Source: Pochonia chlamydosporia 170 (Eukaryota > Ascomycota > Sordariomycetes > Hypocreales > Clavicipitaceae). Taken from it: a stretch of DNA of 64,000 nt. The notes below the pieces were generated by a model. It made no database searches and was not told the origin of the DNA. It saw nothing but the letters and a program-made list of their open reading frames with translations. Shown here in pieces: positions 23,263-35,867 of this stretch. The position numbers and the translations under genes are program-made. Numbering within the stretch: the first letter of the stretch is position 1; each line of letters begins with the position of its first letter. The DNA is taken from the NCBI RefSeq assembly GCF_001653235.2, contig NC_035794.1:4030001-4094000 (forward strand), in the 5' to 3' direction.

Positions 23263-25572
23263 CTCTCGTTATAGTGTACTTTACAATTGGTAGTCGTGTT
23301 GTTCATTTGTCAGTCTTTCGCTGCTTGACGATCACTTCGCACACCGTCTTAGCAACAAGACTAGTCCTAGATACTATTAGAGTTGAACAGCAACTGTAAA
23401 TGGAATGAAGGTATTCAACAGAAGCCACTCTGTCGCTTGAGTGGAAAGGACTGCAGATACAGTAGTGTGTCCGGAGTGTAACTTACATCATTTATGTGTA
23501 GACTCGTTCACGTATTTGCCCCTGACACTCAGACTCCCTAACAGAACCCTCATCGCAGTCTCACAAGTGCCTTGGATGACTCCCTGGTGTGGCGTCCTAC
23601 TATTCCAGATGTGAGTACTCCGGGTAAACATTCCACACGAGACAAGCCACCATTCACTATTCCATCAGCTAAATGCTACCGATGGTCGGATGATCCAAGG
23701 GCCACAGTTCCGCCCTCTCGTCAGAGTGCTTACATGACAAGCTTCAAATGTGGAATATTGCCCTTAGCGCGCGATCGGCAATAAACGATTGATGTACCAT
23801 TAAATCCAATTGGTGGGTTATTGCGAAAGAACCTCTCAGGGCTACATGACCGTTCCCAACGTTTTTATCGCTGCTTGTGGAATCACCCGGCTCCAAGATG
23901 AAACCTTGTGCCTAGTTATGCGTCGGTAGACATGGCCCATCAATGCCGGCGAGTTTTTGGGGCCAAGCGCTAAGACCGTTCATCAATCTATACAGCCGCC
24001 TCTACAAAGCACGATGGTTTGCTATCCCCGCACTAATTCGATCGGCATGAACCGTCTGGTGACACCGGCGGTGCTAGCAGACCTACGCTCTGATGTGCCG
24101 ACCTGTTCCCACGGGAACTGTGAAGAACCATGGCTGTCCCATGTATTTACATTGCGACTCCCCTTGATGAGTGACCGGTGCCTCTTTGACAGAAGCCATA
24201 TTACATACAAGTCTCAATTCGAGCGAGCAGGACTAACGGCACGCGGCAGCAGATATTCAGCACTCGCCTCCTGGATAACGATGATCCTGTGACGAATGTC
24301 TAGGGTGCCGAATGCCGCTGTCTGTCATGTCATGCGTAGAGCGGATGGATTGTGGGAGATTTGAATCGGTCGATTCACTTCGACGTAGAGTTGAACTAGA
24401 TGTCACCCAATCCAGCATTGACAACGAGACGACGACGTCGGTTATGCTCTTTACCAGCTTAATGGTTCATGAAGAAACTTGCATCTACTCGTCATCGATA
24501 GTCTATTGGCGTGATAAGTACTCCCACACGTCTCTCTGTTGCTAGAGGCGCTTGTCTCGATGCATTACTCGACACTCGACCTTCAAATACGTGCGACTTG
24601 CTTCGTAGGTGTGACAGTAGGGGGGGTAAATCGGGATTTTTGTGACTTTACGTGTGAATTGCTTTCCAGCAGCTTTTTAACCTCTGGTCCCAATGACTCA
24701 TGTTACACATTTCATTAGGACTTAGACGAACCGAACACTCACCAACTGAGTGAAAGCAGTTTGTTTCTTCTAGATTGAACGGTCACCACTAGAGGGTACC
24801 TGGAAATAGGTAAAACTGAACCGGTTGCTAAAAACATCAAGAGTTTCACCTTATTACCCCTTGAAAAACGCAACACAGTCTGTAGCTGAAAAGTTCTCGA
24901 CAATTTCCCTCACTGTACTTGCTCCAGTATAAGCGCTAATAACTCCTTTTTGGCGAACGATAGCGTAACCCATGAAAACGTGGCGTGTTGCACGGTTGAA
25001 TGACGGGGTTTTTCCATCAGTAACACTTTGCTGACTTCTATTTCTTGGGCCAACCAACAAAGTGGCTTACGGCACTTGACTGCTAGCCAAAGACCAGCCG
25101 TAGCTGAAAAGGCAACCCGCCGGTCTTCAATTGTTTAGTATTGACCTCATTAGGCTAATAATATAACTTGGCTCAGCCTGGCGTGTGGCGGTTGTCCGGT
25201 CCAAGTCTAGGGGTCTGGGAGTTTCAGCCGTTGCTCCAGTTCGCAAAAATTGGCGCCTTCCCAGTCTGAGAGCTTTTTACCTAATCATTTACAGACAAAT
25301 GGCTACCTACCAGGCAAACACTTGTATGTAGGGGTCCCCGAAACCAGTCAATTGTCTTTAGTGGTCCAAAGCGCCTGTGATTTGGGTCCTTCCACATGGT
25401 TCGGAAGCGCCCTATGGCTTTCTGTCCCTCGCCGGTTGCTATGATGTGTAAAGTTAAACCTTGATATTAATGCTTTTCTTTATTATTTCTTTAATTTCCT
25501 TATTCATGTGCCAGGTGTTCTTGCTTTGTGCCAAGAGTCGCACAAACGGGACACGATCTTTACTCGAGGAAC
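23263..25572. other. Gene-free stretch of 2.3 kb
   Basis: Only short frames without family motifs are present on either strand. A small G-run (seven Gs) lies at about 24619. The last 300 bases precede the CFEM receptor and should contain its promoter. I see no repeats or RNA genes. Confidence 0.5.
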
Positions 25573-27136
25573 ATGGCGCGAGCCCGGAATATTTTTAACA
25601 TTTTAATACTTGGGCTTGTAGCCTTTTCAAATGCGAGCTCCGGTACATCACTGATAACGGCAGTTGCCAAATTTCCCCCTTGTGCAGTACGTCGCTATAA
25701 CTTCACCGTCGTCGACCTATGTTTACTGACTTGTTTTACTATAATAGGTTTCTTGTCTTGGAACAGCATTGGAACAGACGCAATGTGCCCTTACCAATTC
25801 TACCTGCATTTGTGCCGACCGTGATGTACAACGATCTGTAACCGCCTGCGTCACAGCCAGCTGTCAAGTTGTCGACGCACTTTGTGCGTATACTTGAATA
25901 ATATCTGATGAGAACGGCACCAAAGCTGATATTTGCTATTTAGCCGTCAAAAACCTTACGGACTCTGCCTGCGGAGTACCAGTGCGCGATCGTGGCCACG
26001 AGCACGTCCTCGTCTCAAACATATTGGGTATCATTTCAGCTGTATTTGTTCTCCAACGACTCGGGTATAAACTATGGGCCAGACTCGACTTCGGTCTAGA
26101 TGACTTATTCACATTTGTTACGATTGTGGCCGGTGTTCCCGTGACAGTGATTAATGCCCATGGACTCGCACCCAATGGGCTAGGTCGCGATGTATGGACG
26201 TTGACGCCCACGCAGATTACGGATTTCGGCTTTTATTTCTACATTATAGAAGTCATTTATTTTGTTTTAGTCGCAACGCTAAAATTGTCTCTGCTTTTCT
26301 TCTATCTACGCATATTTTCGACGCCGGCCGTTCGCAAATTACTCTGGGGGACTATTCTGTTCTCCAGCTTATACGGGTTTTCGTACACAGTTGCCGCTAT
26401 ATTTCAATGCAGCCCAATCAGCTACTTTTGGACAAACTGGGATAAAACTCACCAGGGGCACTGCTTTAACGTAAACGCAATGGCTTGGTCTAATGCAGCA
26501 ATCAGCATCACGCTAGATTTTTGGATGCTAGCTATTCCGTTGTGGCAGCTGCAGCAACTTCAGCTCGATTTGAAGAAGAAAATCAGCGTTGCATTAATGT
26601 TTTCTGTTGGAACATTGTAGGATCTCTCCCTTCACATCACCTCAAACGCTCTTTGGCAGCTCGCTAATGTCAGAGGGCTCAGTGTTACGATCGTAAGCAT
26701 TCTACGTCTGCGATGGCTGGTTTTATTCAACTCCAGCAGTATAAACCCAACATGGGAGTTCTTCAACCTTTGCGTATGGTCAGACATTGAAATCAACGTT
26801 GGTATCATATGTACCTGCCTACCTTCCTTTCGCTTACTCCTCAGTCGATGTTTTCCCCGTGTCTTGGGAACAAAACACGGATCAAGACCAGGGTATAAAG
26901 TCAGCTCAGGTAGATCTGGTGCTGAGCACTCTGACGGACGAGCTACGCTACCGAAGCCGGCTTTTCCTCGCAATGACAGTCCATTATCAACGGAGTTAAA
27001 TAGGATCAACATCAAAAAGACGTTTGCGGTAGAGCATGGACATGCAGATGCTAATGTAGATTCGGATGAAACGGGGCTTGTGGCGGAAAGCGATTTGCGG
27101 CGCATTAGGATGGCTACCACTCGCGGGTATGCTTAA
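25573..27136 (+). CDS. CFEM-domain Pth11-like seven-transmembrane receptor
   Basis: Four exons: 25573-25686, 25748-25883, 25944-26616 and 26674-27136, encoding 461 residues. A signal peptide (NIFNILILGLVAFSNASS) precedes a CFEM domain with eight cysteines: PPCA, SC, QC, TCIC, AC, SC and, across the second intron, SACGVP. The GTGCGT donor at 25884 is preferred to GTATAC four bases on because only it keeps the downstream helices in frame. Seven helices follow, including NILGIISAVFVLQRLGYK, GLDDLFTFVTIVAGVPV and FYIIEVIYFVLVATLKLSLL, with WTNWDKTHQGHCFNVNAMAW between helices. The last 110 residues are a polar cytoplasmic tail. CFEM-Pth11 proteins are candidate surface receptors in host or substrate sensing in fungi such as Magnaporthe; this one's ligand is unknown. 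Confidence 0.88.
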
Positions 27137-29028
27137 GCGTTGGAATGCAAAAAGTAATCATACTCTGTATTTTATCTATTTCCCAAACCTACAATGGTGG
27201 CTTCTAGCAGCGATGTTTGTCGTTCGCTAATGGGTTCGGCGCTTCTCAAATTTCTCAACAAAGACGTGCCAGTGAGCATCACCAGCTCATGGATAAAGAC
27301 ACGGCCTCCTTGCGACATTTGAAGGTGTCTCCGAGACGCAAAATGTACTATATGTCCAATTAATGCGCAAACTAAACTTTCAGACTACCAGCACGCTGTC
27401 CGAAACGTCATGCCACATCGCAAATCTACTCATAGCATGAAAGACACCTTGGTGTGGTAATTCCTACAATAAGCCAATCGTTCCCAGCAATGCAGTTCTT
27501 ACACTTAGCATTAGCCGCCTTCCTGTTTGGCGTTACGTTCTTCATTAATACAAAAGTTCAGGTAAAATGCCGCATTAAGCGGGCATATGTCTGCAACGTG
27601 GTATGGTCTCAAGAGAGTCAAAAGTCGTACGATGGCCAACGCACCAGACGGCAATCTCCTGCAAAGTTTGTCTCGAGTGCAGTTGTCAGACTGTTTCCTT
27701 GTCGTTGAGTTTCTCACAACGAGCGACAGACACCAATGCTCTAGCAAGAACAAGGGTTTAGTAAACTTAGGCTCCAACGCCCCTATGATTTCCTCTGCTT
27801 TAGTGATGATGCAGTGTATGACAACACACTGCGCAACATACACCAGTCTCCAGAGAAATGGGAAAGTCAGCATAAGCGAGCTAGCGCTGTTGAACAAAGG
27901 GAGATTGGGCGATGTTCTCGATGAGTCAATTTCACATCCTTGGTTATGCTTTGTAAGTGACTGGATACAATTGAAAACCCGAATGAAAGCTCATTATCAT
28001 GGTTGCAAATGCTCTTGACAACTACTTCAGTTATGGTATTGTTGCTGCCCGTGTAGCGGGTAAACAAAACTCGGGTTGGCCGCCGAATGGTGCATTCCTT
28101 TTGCATGGAAGGGTTGTTGAATTTCCTTTGGGAAGACAACCTTGAACAAACAGGGAACAGCTTGCAATTCCACCAACCGTAAAGAAGTTATAATTGTGTG
28201 CCTGGTCAACTTTCTCATAGGCTCTACAGTTTTAATCACTCACAGGCATCATGAAATGTCTACAACTGTGCAGCAACTGCCCAGTTTAGCAACGTAGCAC
28301 TGTCGTTAGCTACGTTAAGCAATTCATGTAATTAGCAAGAGCAGCAATGATGAGTTCCTAAGTTCCAATAGAAATAGTCCCTTTCCCCGCAAATCTCCAT
28401 GGTTTAACCAACTGCCGTTGATGCACAACCCCAGTTGGGGTGGTTGGATGTGGAATAAATCCCACCAACTATATTACGGCCACGTGTCCCAAACCTGGGG
28501 TATCGGGGTAGAAGTTTGTGAAATGGCAAGTATCAGAAACACGTCTCAATTAGCTTACCATGCTTTGCCGATAGTCCAAGATGAACTTCACCAATACAAC
28601 CAATATGCTATACTAATACAAGTAGTTATACTAAATACCGGGATTAGTACGCCAAGGACTACCATTGCATAATATTTCGCCATTTATTCATCTATGTGTT
28701 GCACAAGTTTGTCAACCTACTTAGGAAGTGGCTCGTGTATATGCCGATAACTCTTGGCATCCGGCTTTCCACGAATGGGGAAACCTATAGTTAGTTACCT
28801 TCCCTTTTGAGTCATGAACGCATTTATCCGCCAATAGTTGTTTGTCAACTCAACTTGACGGTCATTTGCAGGAACACTTAGTATTGTAAGATTTAACTAT
28901 AAATCACCAACCCCAATCGTGTTACGAAGATTCGTCAGATACACTCTTCTTTGTTATCCATCACAGAAGACTCGCAACATCTTTAGCAAAAAGGCAGCAC
29001 AGGCAACGCAAAGCAAACCCTCTTCAAA
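27137..29028. other. Gene-free stretch of 1.9 kb
   Basis: The longest frame (27587-28018, plus strand, ATG-initiated, 143 codons) overlaps a 128-codon antisense frame and has no recognisable motif, signal peptide or splice-extended homology, so I do not call it. TATAAA at 28898-28903, 126 bases before the next start codon, is a likely TATA box for the secreted-protein gene. Confidence 0.45.
28898..28903 (+). promoter_or_regulatory. TATA box of the secreted lyase-like gene
   Basis: TATAAA lies 126 bases upstream of the ATG at 29029 and within AT-rich DNA. It is supported by position only. Confidence 0.45.
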
Positions 29029-29637
29029 ATGCAGACCAACATTCTCGCGCTTCTCGCTCTGGCAGGTGCCTCTCTGGCAGCCTCGCCAGTCGGAGGAGGC
29101 TCCTGGACAAAAGTATCTCCCAGCTTCGATATCCAACAGTGCGCAGGAGGCAAAGTTAGCGGAAATAGCTTCAGCATTCCCAAGAGCCCAAATGGCGATA
29201 CAGGTGGCTCGGGATGTTCCAATGGTCACCTGCGAGCTGAGCGCCGGTACAGAAACAACTATTCTTCCGGCGTTCACCAATTTGCCGGCACATTTACAAT
29301 CAACAGCAAGGGCGGTGACAGAATCGCCATTCAGCAAACTTTCGACGAGGATGATGGTCCTTATTTCATTATGGCCGTCAAAGGCAGCGATTTGTACAGC
29401 GTTGAAGGAGGTGGCACTATTGCCAGTGGTGTAGCCGGTGTTGGAAAGAAAGTCACCATCAACACTATTCATGACGTCGGACAGAAGAAGTTTACTGTGT
29501 ACGTGAATGGCGTTCAGAAATTTTCCGAGAGTGCACCCTCCGGAAACTTTTATAACAAGCTGGGGTGCTATACCACAAACAGCGGCACGGGTCCCATGAG
29601 CATCACATGGGATGATGTCGCCTTTTGGACAAGATAG
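29029..29637 (+). CDS. Secreted protein, PL7/PL20 polysaccharide-lyase-like
   Basis: An intron-free frame of 202 codons. Residues 1-18 are a clean signal peptide (ILALLALAGASLA, cleavage after A-S-A-type small residues). The mature part, about 20 kDa, has the beta-jelly-roll look of alginate/glucuronan lyases: HLRAERRY where PL7 enzymes have R-x-E-x-R, DRIAIQQTF near the Q-I-H motif, and FYNKLGCYTTNSGTGP with ITWDDVAFW at the C-terminus where the YFKAGVY-type motif falls. The key residues are only partly conserved, so the activity is not assured. It acts outside the cell, possibly on uronan polymers. It could also be a non-catalytic jelly-roll effector. Confidence 0.75.
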   Translation: MQTNILALLALAGASLAASPVGGGSWTKVSPSFDIQQCAGGKVSGNSFSIPKSPNGDTGGSGCSNGHLRAERRYRNNYSSGVHQFAGTFTINSKGGDRIAIQQTFDEDDGPYFIMAVKGSDLYSVEGGGTIASGVAGVGKKVTINTIHDVGQKKFTVYVNGVQKFSESAPSGNFYNKLGCYTTNSGTGPMSITWDDVAFWTR

Positions 29638-31140
29638 ATCTTTACGTTATTTTACCCCCAAGCCGCTGTCGGATGGCAATTCCGGGAGGCTTTGGATGGT
29701 GAGAGACAAGATCGGGGTAGCTGTGGATTTGTAAATATGCAGGATTTGAGGAATACTTGTACATAGCGATTCTCAAACATATATGCCGTGTGAGGTTTTG
29801 CTTCCTTGATATGTCATATCTCTTCAGCGAGGGTAGCCGGGAAAGATGACGGAGGCGGCTTGCAACAGCTGCAACTGGCTTCAGCTATTCAGTATTTACT
29901 TTATTTTGCGTTAATTCTTGGTTTTTCCTTCAAGTGGCTTAATTGAGCTGCTGTGATTAGTATCTACTAAGAATTAGCCACCAAAGACACTTATTATTAC
30001 TTCCCATTGAGCAGTTGATTGAATCTTTAATTTCTCTGTAACTAGCCCATATTCACAATTGTAATTCCATACTGGGAGAAATAATGAGGAACTTTTGACG
30101 TCAAACCTGTGTCAACTGTTCTATATCAACGACCTCCCTCATCAGATTTGACAGCATTGAAAGCAAATCGAGGCTAAATACGACGACGCAGTGCTTACTG
30201 TAAATCAATAAAGACCATACAGAGCAGCTCAACCTTCTGCTTTTAGTGCCTTATAGAAAGCCAGAAGCGGAGGACAGCATAGGATGAGGTCGAGGGAGGT
30301 TCAGAGAGGCACAAGCGAAATGTGAACCTAGCCCGTTCACGCACCAGCCATCGCCTTTCTCGAATACCCAACTCCATAATAGCAGCTGACATTGAATTAT
30401 TAGTTGGCATACTTACTGCGCCCGCAGCTCTTTACATAAAAGGGAGGCGTGCAGAGTTTGCAGCCAACAAGAGGCTGAAAGAAAAGCCAAGTTAAATTAT
30501 TGTGTCTTGCTTATGCTTTATATCTTTATTTACTTATTATACCCTATAAGATAATACAACAAGAGGCTAAAAGAAGAGCTAAGTTAAATCATTGTGTATT
30601 AATTATACTTTATATCTTTAGTCACTTATTCTGCCCTATAAGCTAATATAACGAGAAGCTGAAAAAAGTGCCAAGTTAAATGAGCGTGTTTTACTGTAAT
30701 TATGCTTTATATCTTTATTCGCTTATTATGCCCTATAAAGTGAGACGGCCGTGCGCCTCTGTGGTGTAAATGCGGAGATGATATCGCCGTAACGCTTTGC
30801 TACTGTTGCACATATATATTGAAGCTATAAGCCGCATCTGGCGCTGTCACTATGATATGTGAGCTCCGTCCCGTGTTATAGACGACAATGCCTTCTGTGC
30901 GCCATTATCAACCACCGCAATGACCACACCACACTCGATGTGTCGATTTACACGGTAATAGAAACATTCCAAATAGTGGAGGTAATGCTACAAGTACGAT
31001 GAAAAGACGACTACAAATACAACTCTCATGGCCGTTCGAAACAGAATGGGATAGCACTCTCATCCTCTTCAGCTATATCTCAATCAACCAAGCCAAACTA
31101 CATCCTGCCTTGATCGCATAACCACACTCGCACTCACATC
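29638..31140. other. Intergenic region containing a tandem repeat
   Basis: This stretch of 1.5 kb is AT-rich. It contains three tandem copies of a 92-base unit at 30466-30740 (listed separately) and no plausible coding frame. The last 100 bases are CT- and CAA-rich, as in fungal promoters and leaders, before the ATG at 31141. Confidence 0.5.
30466..30740. repeat. Three-copy tandem repeat, 92-base unit
   Basis: Units start at 30466, 30558 and 30650. Shared blocks include AACAAGAGGCTGAAA, CCAAGTTAAAT, CTTTATATCTTTA and CCCTATAAG. Many differences between the copies are transitions (G/A and C/T), which is the pattern left by repeat-induced point mutation, though normal drift cannot be excluded. 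No coding potential is seen. Confidence 0.8.
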
Positions 31141-31580
31141 ATGCCGATCTCAAAGTCTCTTCTTCTTTTGTCGCTCGCCGTGTCTCAGGTAACCTCCCAA
31201 ACTTGATGTCCACATATAACTGCAATGCATAATTCTAACTGAGCGATCTACAGGGCCTTGTCCTCGCATTGCCAGTAGCGGAACCGGGTTCCATACTCCA
31301 AAGCAGTTTCCCCCGGCAAAACCCACGGCCGCAGGATGAAGTGCCGCGACTCGTTGAGCGTTCCCCCTCTCAAGAAGCGCCGCTAGATGATGTAGAGAAC
31401 GAAGATGTAGATTTTCGATATTGGATATTCAAGCCCTCCTCAAGTGAGGATTCGGAGAAGGCAGGGACAGGAGCCGTTGAGAGTGCTGTCTCCCCAAGAG
31501 GATGGTCAGGTGTCAGTGGGGCGAATGCGAATTCAGAGGACGCGGAGAGTGATATCTTCCCAAGGGGCCGGTCAGGATAG
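31141..31580 (+). CDS. Small secreted acidic protein with two PRG-SG repeats
   Basis: Two exons: 31141-31188 and 31254-31580, encoding 124 residues. The intron (GTAACC to CTACAG) falls inside the signal peptide (SKSLLLLSLAVSQ then GLVLALPVAEPG). The mature protein is short, acidic and lacks cysteine; it is rich in Ser, Glu, Asp, Pro and Gly. Its C-terminal half carries two related segments, ESAVSPRGWSG and ESDIFPRGRSG, each preceded by a Ser-Glu-Asp stretch. No family is recognised. Repeated short cores after an acidic spacer recall secreted peptide precursors, but there is no Lys-Arg Kex2 site between the repeats. It could also be a small effector or wall protein. Confidence 0.6.
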
Positions 31581-31964
31581 GTAAAGGTGGTTACCCAAAG
31601 CGTAGAAGAATAATTCGATCGAGATGATTAGGCGGAACGCAATGCCGAGTCCAAGTAACGATACATATGCACCTGTTAGAGCTGGGTCGTGGGAACTAGT
31701 CTTAGTTCAAGTCACATAGCCTAATACAAGTTGGTGATGGTTTCTCAAGTTCTTCCTTTTTTTCCTAGCATATGAATTTAGACTTGTGTTAGACTTGAGA
31801 TAATATTTCTGCATTTCTCTGCACAAGGTTTTGTTGTTAGTAACTTGGTACTAGGCTTATAGCTCGTTGCCAAGCATTACTTAGTTATGTAGTGATTACG
31901 ATATTAATGAGTATATTCGTGCCAGGAGGTTCCCATCTGTGCTCTCTCTGCATCTATTTACCTC

Positions 31965-32105
31965 GAAACTTAATAAGTGATATCTTTATAGTAGTAGTTT
32001 TAAAACTTAGGTATAGCTTAGAAATAACTTATAGTAACTTAGAAAGAGCTTAAAGAAGCTTAAAAAAGCTATATGTAAGCTTTCTAGGTAGTAGGTAATT
32101 TATAC
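31965..32105. repeat. AT-rich low-complexity segment
   Basis: About 140 bases are dominated by short words related to AGCTTA, AACTTA and TAGTA, with almost no C or G outside AGCT. It reads as degenerate, mutation-eroded sequence and not as coding DNA. Confidence 0.6.
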
Positions 32106-35100
32106 CTAAGTTAGTATAGCTAAAAGAAGCAGTGTAAAGCGTTGAAAATTTAGTTCTATAACAGAAATCTTGATAATGCTAATGCCTTTGCCATTTATTT
32201 GGAAGCTGGACCTACCACGCAGCCAGAAAGCAGCCCTCACGGGTATTTTCATTCTCGGTATATTGTGCGTCCTGAGACAGAACGAACGTCCCGTTAAGTA
32301 GTACACTGACAGAACTACACGATAGTGCTACAGTTGTGTCATTTGTATGGCTTAGTTATGTCCTTGTTGTAGAACCAACCGACCCGGACACCACTTGGCA
32401 TTTTAGTGACGAGATGTTGTGGACTGGCGTAGAGGTTAACATAGCCACCGTCTGTGGCATGTCTAACATCAAATGCACTTTCGCAAGCTCCCTTGCTAAC
32501 TGCCACCTTAGCCCGTCTCCCGTCCTTGAAACCAATCCTTAACTTACTCTTATATGGGTCTTTTCATCGCAAGCAACAACCCTCTGAGCGTCAACTGCAG
32601 TGCCATACTCTTGTCACCTTTGGAGGTTCTTCGACTGACTCAGACAAAAAGCAGCCTACAACATGCGCTGTTGCATGTACAAGCGACTGTTCAAAGGATG
32701 TGACAGACACGCGGTCCTTCGGACATGTCATGGACAATAGCTCGGAAACAATGCAAACTGACTACAGCAGCATGCAGCTACATGCGGTTGAGAAGAGAAC
32801 CACCTAAATGTGACTCGAAATGCAGGTGCAGAATAAATCCTTGTAGTAGAGGCGACTTTACAGCGAGAAACAGAACGTCCATTGCCGTCTCCTCTGTGTG
32901 ACTTCAAGCTCTTCATTTATGCATCATACCCAATATAGAGAGAGAGTAGCTACAAACCTACAGCCTATGTCTGACCCAATGGTAGCCTTTGCCGCATTCA
33001 GCTCTATTCAATCCGGTTATTTATAGCTTACTGTTGAGAGCCTACTAAACTTCCCGCTACTCATTGGCTGTGCTTCGGCGGTCAAACATGCGTCTGATGG
33101 GCTCTTAACCGTCAGTTAACCTTATTTCCGGACGCTGCAGTCATTACAATGATACGTCTAGTAGGAGTAGTTCTCGGCATGTCAGCTTTGCAGATGCTTC
33201 AAATGAAGTATGGTCAGCAGCATCACCAAACACAATAGCCAGTGACTTTTGGCTGATGTGAGGCGGGAGTCGGGAAAATCGGTGTGATGCTCGCGCTTGG
33301 CAGCTTGAAAAGATTCCACATTCAGTCACCAGTTGATCTTTTGGGCACCAGACATCTCCCTGCAATGCTGACACATAGCGTATACAGATACGTTCCATTG
33401 ACACCTGTACTGTTCCGAGGTAGAATCACCCAACCACACGAGGTGCTAATGCAAGTTCATGCGCGAAGCAACCCGAATGGCTTCCTAGAAGATCGAGAAA
33501 CGGCTCATCAGCCATCCTAGGGTTAGACGGTCCTAAAGCTAGATGCAGCAATCAGTGCAGACCGGGGAACAGCGCCAAATATCGTGCATTTACCAGGGTT
33601 GTCTCCCAAAGTTCCTGTATAGGGCGGCATGGTCGGGAACATCACCGTGATTGACGTTAGCGTGCCTTCTGCGCAGCTGACCCACGAAGTTAGCTACATT
33701 TTTGAACGCATGGTACTTCATGCAAAGGATCAATATGAGACAATTTTCCATTGGCCCTCTCTGGCGACCCTCGGACGAGCCGCGCCATTGTGTAACCATC
33801 CTTGCTTGGGGTCCAACTTTGTAGCCAATGAGACCTCCAAACCTCATATTAACCTTAGTAGTTTGTTGAGAAGGTTATCCTTATTAGCCACAGGCTGGAT
33901 CATACTTGGGGGCATCCTATCCTCGTCATCGACCATCTTTCCATCAGCCAGACCCTTGATTGTAAATGTTTCTCGAGTCAGATTCTAGAAATCGACCACT
34001 TGCTGTCCCATTCTCAAGTGTTGAGATTCCTGAAAGGTCTGATGTGAATGAGAGCTAATCAGCACACCAGCCAAGACTCTGCTCTTGGCAACCAGGCTGA
34101 TTTCGTCGCCCCCTATGGAGTGAAATCCTTGCTATTGTACACAACACCTGGGGTGGCGCATCGATCGAACCAAAGATCCGCCACTTGGCAATGGTCCTTG
34201 GTGTTCATTTTTCCCACAGAGTCTCACTCGGCCATCTTGGCCCAGAACGTCAATATCAGGCCCAGGTAATGGCGCCCGAACAACCCCCCGGCTACACTTT
34301 GGTCGGCGGCTAATATTGGGAATCTTTGAAGCTGGGGAACTCCCCCTGCCTTGTCAATCTTCTGCTTCCTGTTAGGGTCTAGTCATTGAAATTGAAGCCA
34401 CGTCCAATCTGGACACTAGTGCCGTATGGTCTCCCCTGTGGAACTTTGATGATGCATTCTCCTTCTGAGATTGTACTGGTACTGCAAAGATCTGGATCCT
34501 GATCTAATCTGTTACGAGAGGCCAATTATTCAGCTGGAGAAGCGACCGCATACAAGGACACAGAGTCCGGGGTATCACAATGAATGATTGTGGTACTATA
34601 CGACAGGGACACTGTTAGTTGGGTTTTTATATGTCATACCAAGCGTGCGGTCGACATCGATAGTCTGCCAGGTGGCATGAATCTGACTTGCGGCCGAGGT
34701 GTAATTGCAGACATTGTTCCTCGCGGTAATCATACACATGGAGTTGAATCTTTGCCACCCCTGTTTCCTTGGGTCAAAATGAGAGCATTCTTCGGAAAAG
34801 CGATGAAACCAAACCTAACCTTTTCCACAGAAAACAAAAATTGCACGACAATCAGCGTAGTCTGTACCTACCAGACAATCAATTTGCCACAACTTCTGCT
34901 TACACATGTGGGGATGGTGTTACATCGCACGACAAGCATATCCTGATAACTCATCAGTTGTCAAATATGTGCGACGCCACGATACTTCCAACACCAATCA
35001 CCCAAGGGGCTTGGCTGTCGTCACAAAGTTCCCGTAAACCTAATCAGCCTTCCCGTCTTGGCTACCTCATGCGGGGCGTCCACACTCGAAGGACGAGAAA

Positions 35101-35726
35101 GTCAGTTTGAAGCGTCCTTGGCATACATGCCAAAAGTCTTTGAAGGCTGGCCACTGATCACAATGTTCCCTCTCATCTTGGCTTGAGCTTGCCGGCTCCG
35201 ACTTGGCGCCGAGAGATCTGAAGAGCCAAGAGCCAAGAGTCCAACCATGTGGCAACATCTTCCAAGAAGTGCTGGTTTGCCCAGCAATCGCCTCACGACA
35301 TCAGACTGAGATTGGCATTTTATGAAGAAACAAGTTTCTTCTCATCCTGATTCTTTGCGCTTGTACCTGTGGCTTTCTCGGGTCGCAAGTGACCAGCGGC
35401 GTCTGGCTTTGGTGGCATTGAGGCAGGCTGGCCGTGTGCCGGCTCGAAAGCTAAAGTTCCCTGGCTGACCTTGATTCTTCGGGCTGGGAATACGGCCGTG
35501 CTCTTTTGTTTGGCCCAATTCCTTATCAGGAAAGAGCATTGGGACTTCTTGAGTCGAGAGCGTTGCACCATATGCACCATTGATAGCGAACCCACACAAC
35601 TATTAGCTCAAGTTTCCCCGATTCCATCCTCACAAAGTCAGGAGGTTACATCCAGCGCCGTGGAGCATGGAGAAATCGCATCCGTGTACCCTTTCATCGT
35701 GTAAACCTGGTTACATTTGTCAAGTC

Positions 35727-35735
35727 TATATATAA
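35727..35735 (+). promoter_or_regulatory. TATA box of the OPT transporter gene
   Basis: TATATATAA followed by GG lies 141 bases before the start codon at 35868, with pyrimidine-rich sequence between. This is a typical fungal core promoter layout. Confidence 0.5.
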
Positions 35736-35867
35736 GGCCCATCATGCTGCCCTCATATGTGGCTGGTGAGCCATACACTCTTGCTTCACGACTGAGTGGA
35801 TATATTCCAACACATTTCTCTTTGTCCATTTTGTGTTCCAGTCGCCGGCGGCTGTATCTCTAGCATC

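Larger units (their letters stand above)
31581..35867. other. Gene-poor stretch of 4.3 kb
   Basis: The segment at about 31965-32105 is AT-rich and low in complexity, with recurring TTAGAAATAACTTA / AGCTTAAAGAAGCTTA motifs. The rest has mixed composition and many frames of 60-120 codons on both strands, none with a recognisable motif or convincing splice partners. The far right end contains the OPT transporter promoter, with a TATA box at 35727-35735. Decayed mobile DNA is possible but nothing specific can be shown. Confidence 0.45.

Noticed and set aside
25884..25891. GTATAC as donor of the second CFEM-receptor intron
   Set aside because: It leaves two bases and puts the downstream membrane helices out of frame; GTGCGT four bases earlier keeps phase.
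27587..28018. 143-codon ATG-initiated frame on the plus strand
   Set aside because: It is mirrored by an antisense frame of similar length, has no motif or signal, and has no splice partners.
33629..33988. 119-codon plus-strand frame in the gene-poor stretch
   Set aside because: It has an antisense frame over most of its length, no motif and no splice continuation.
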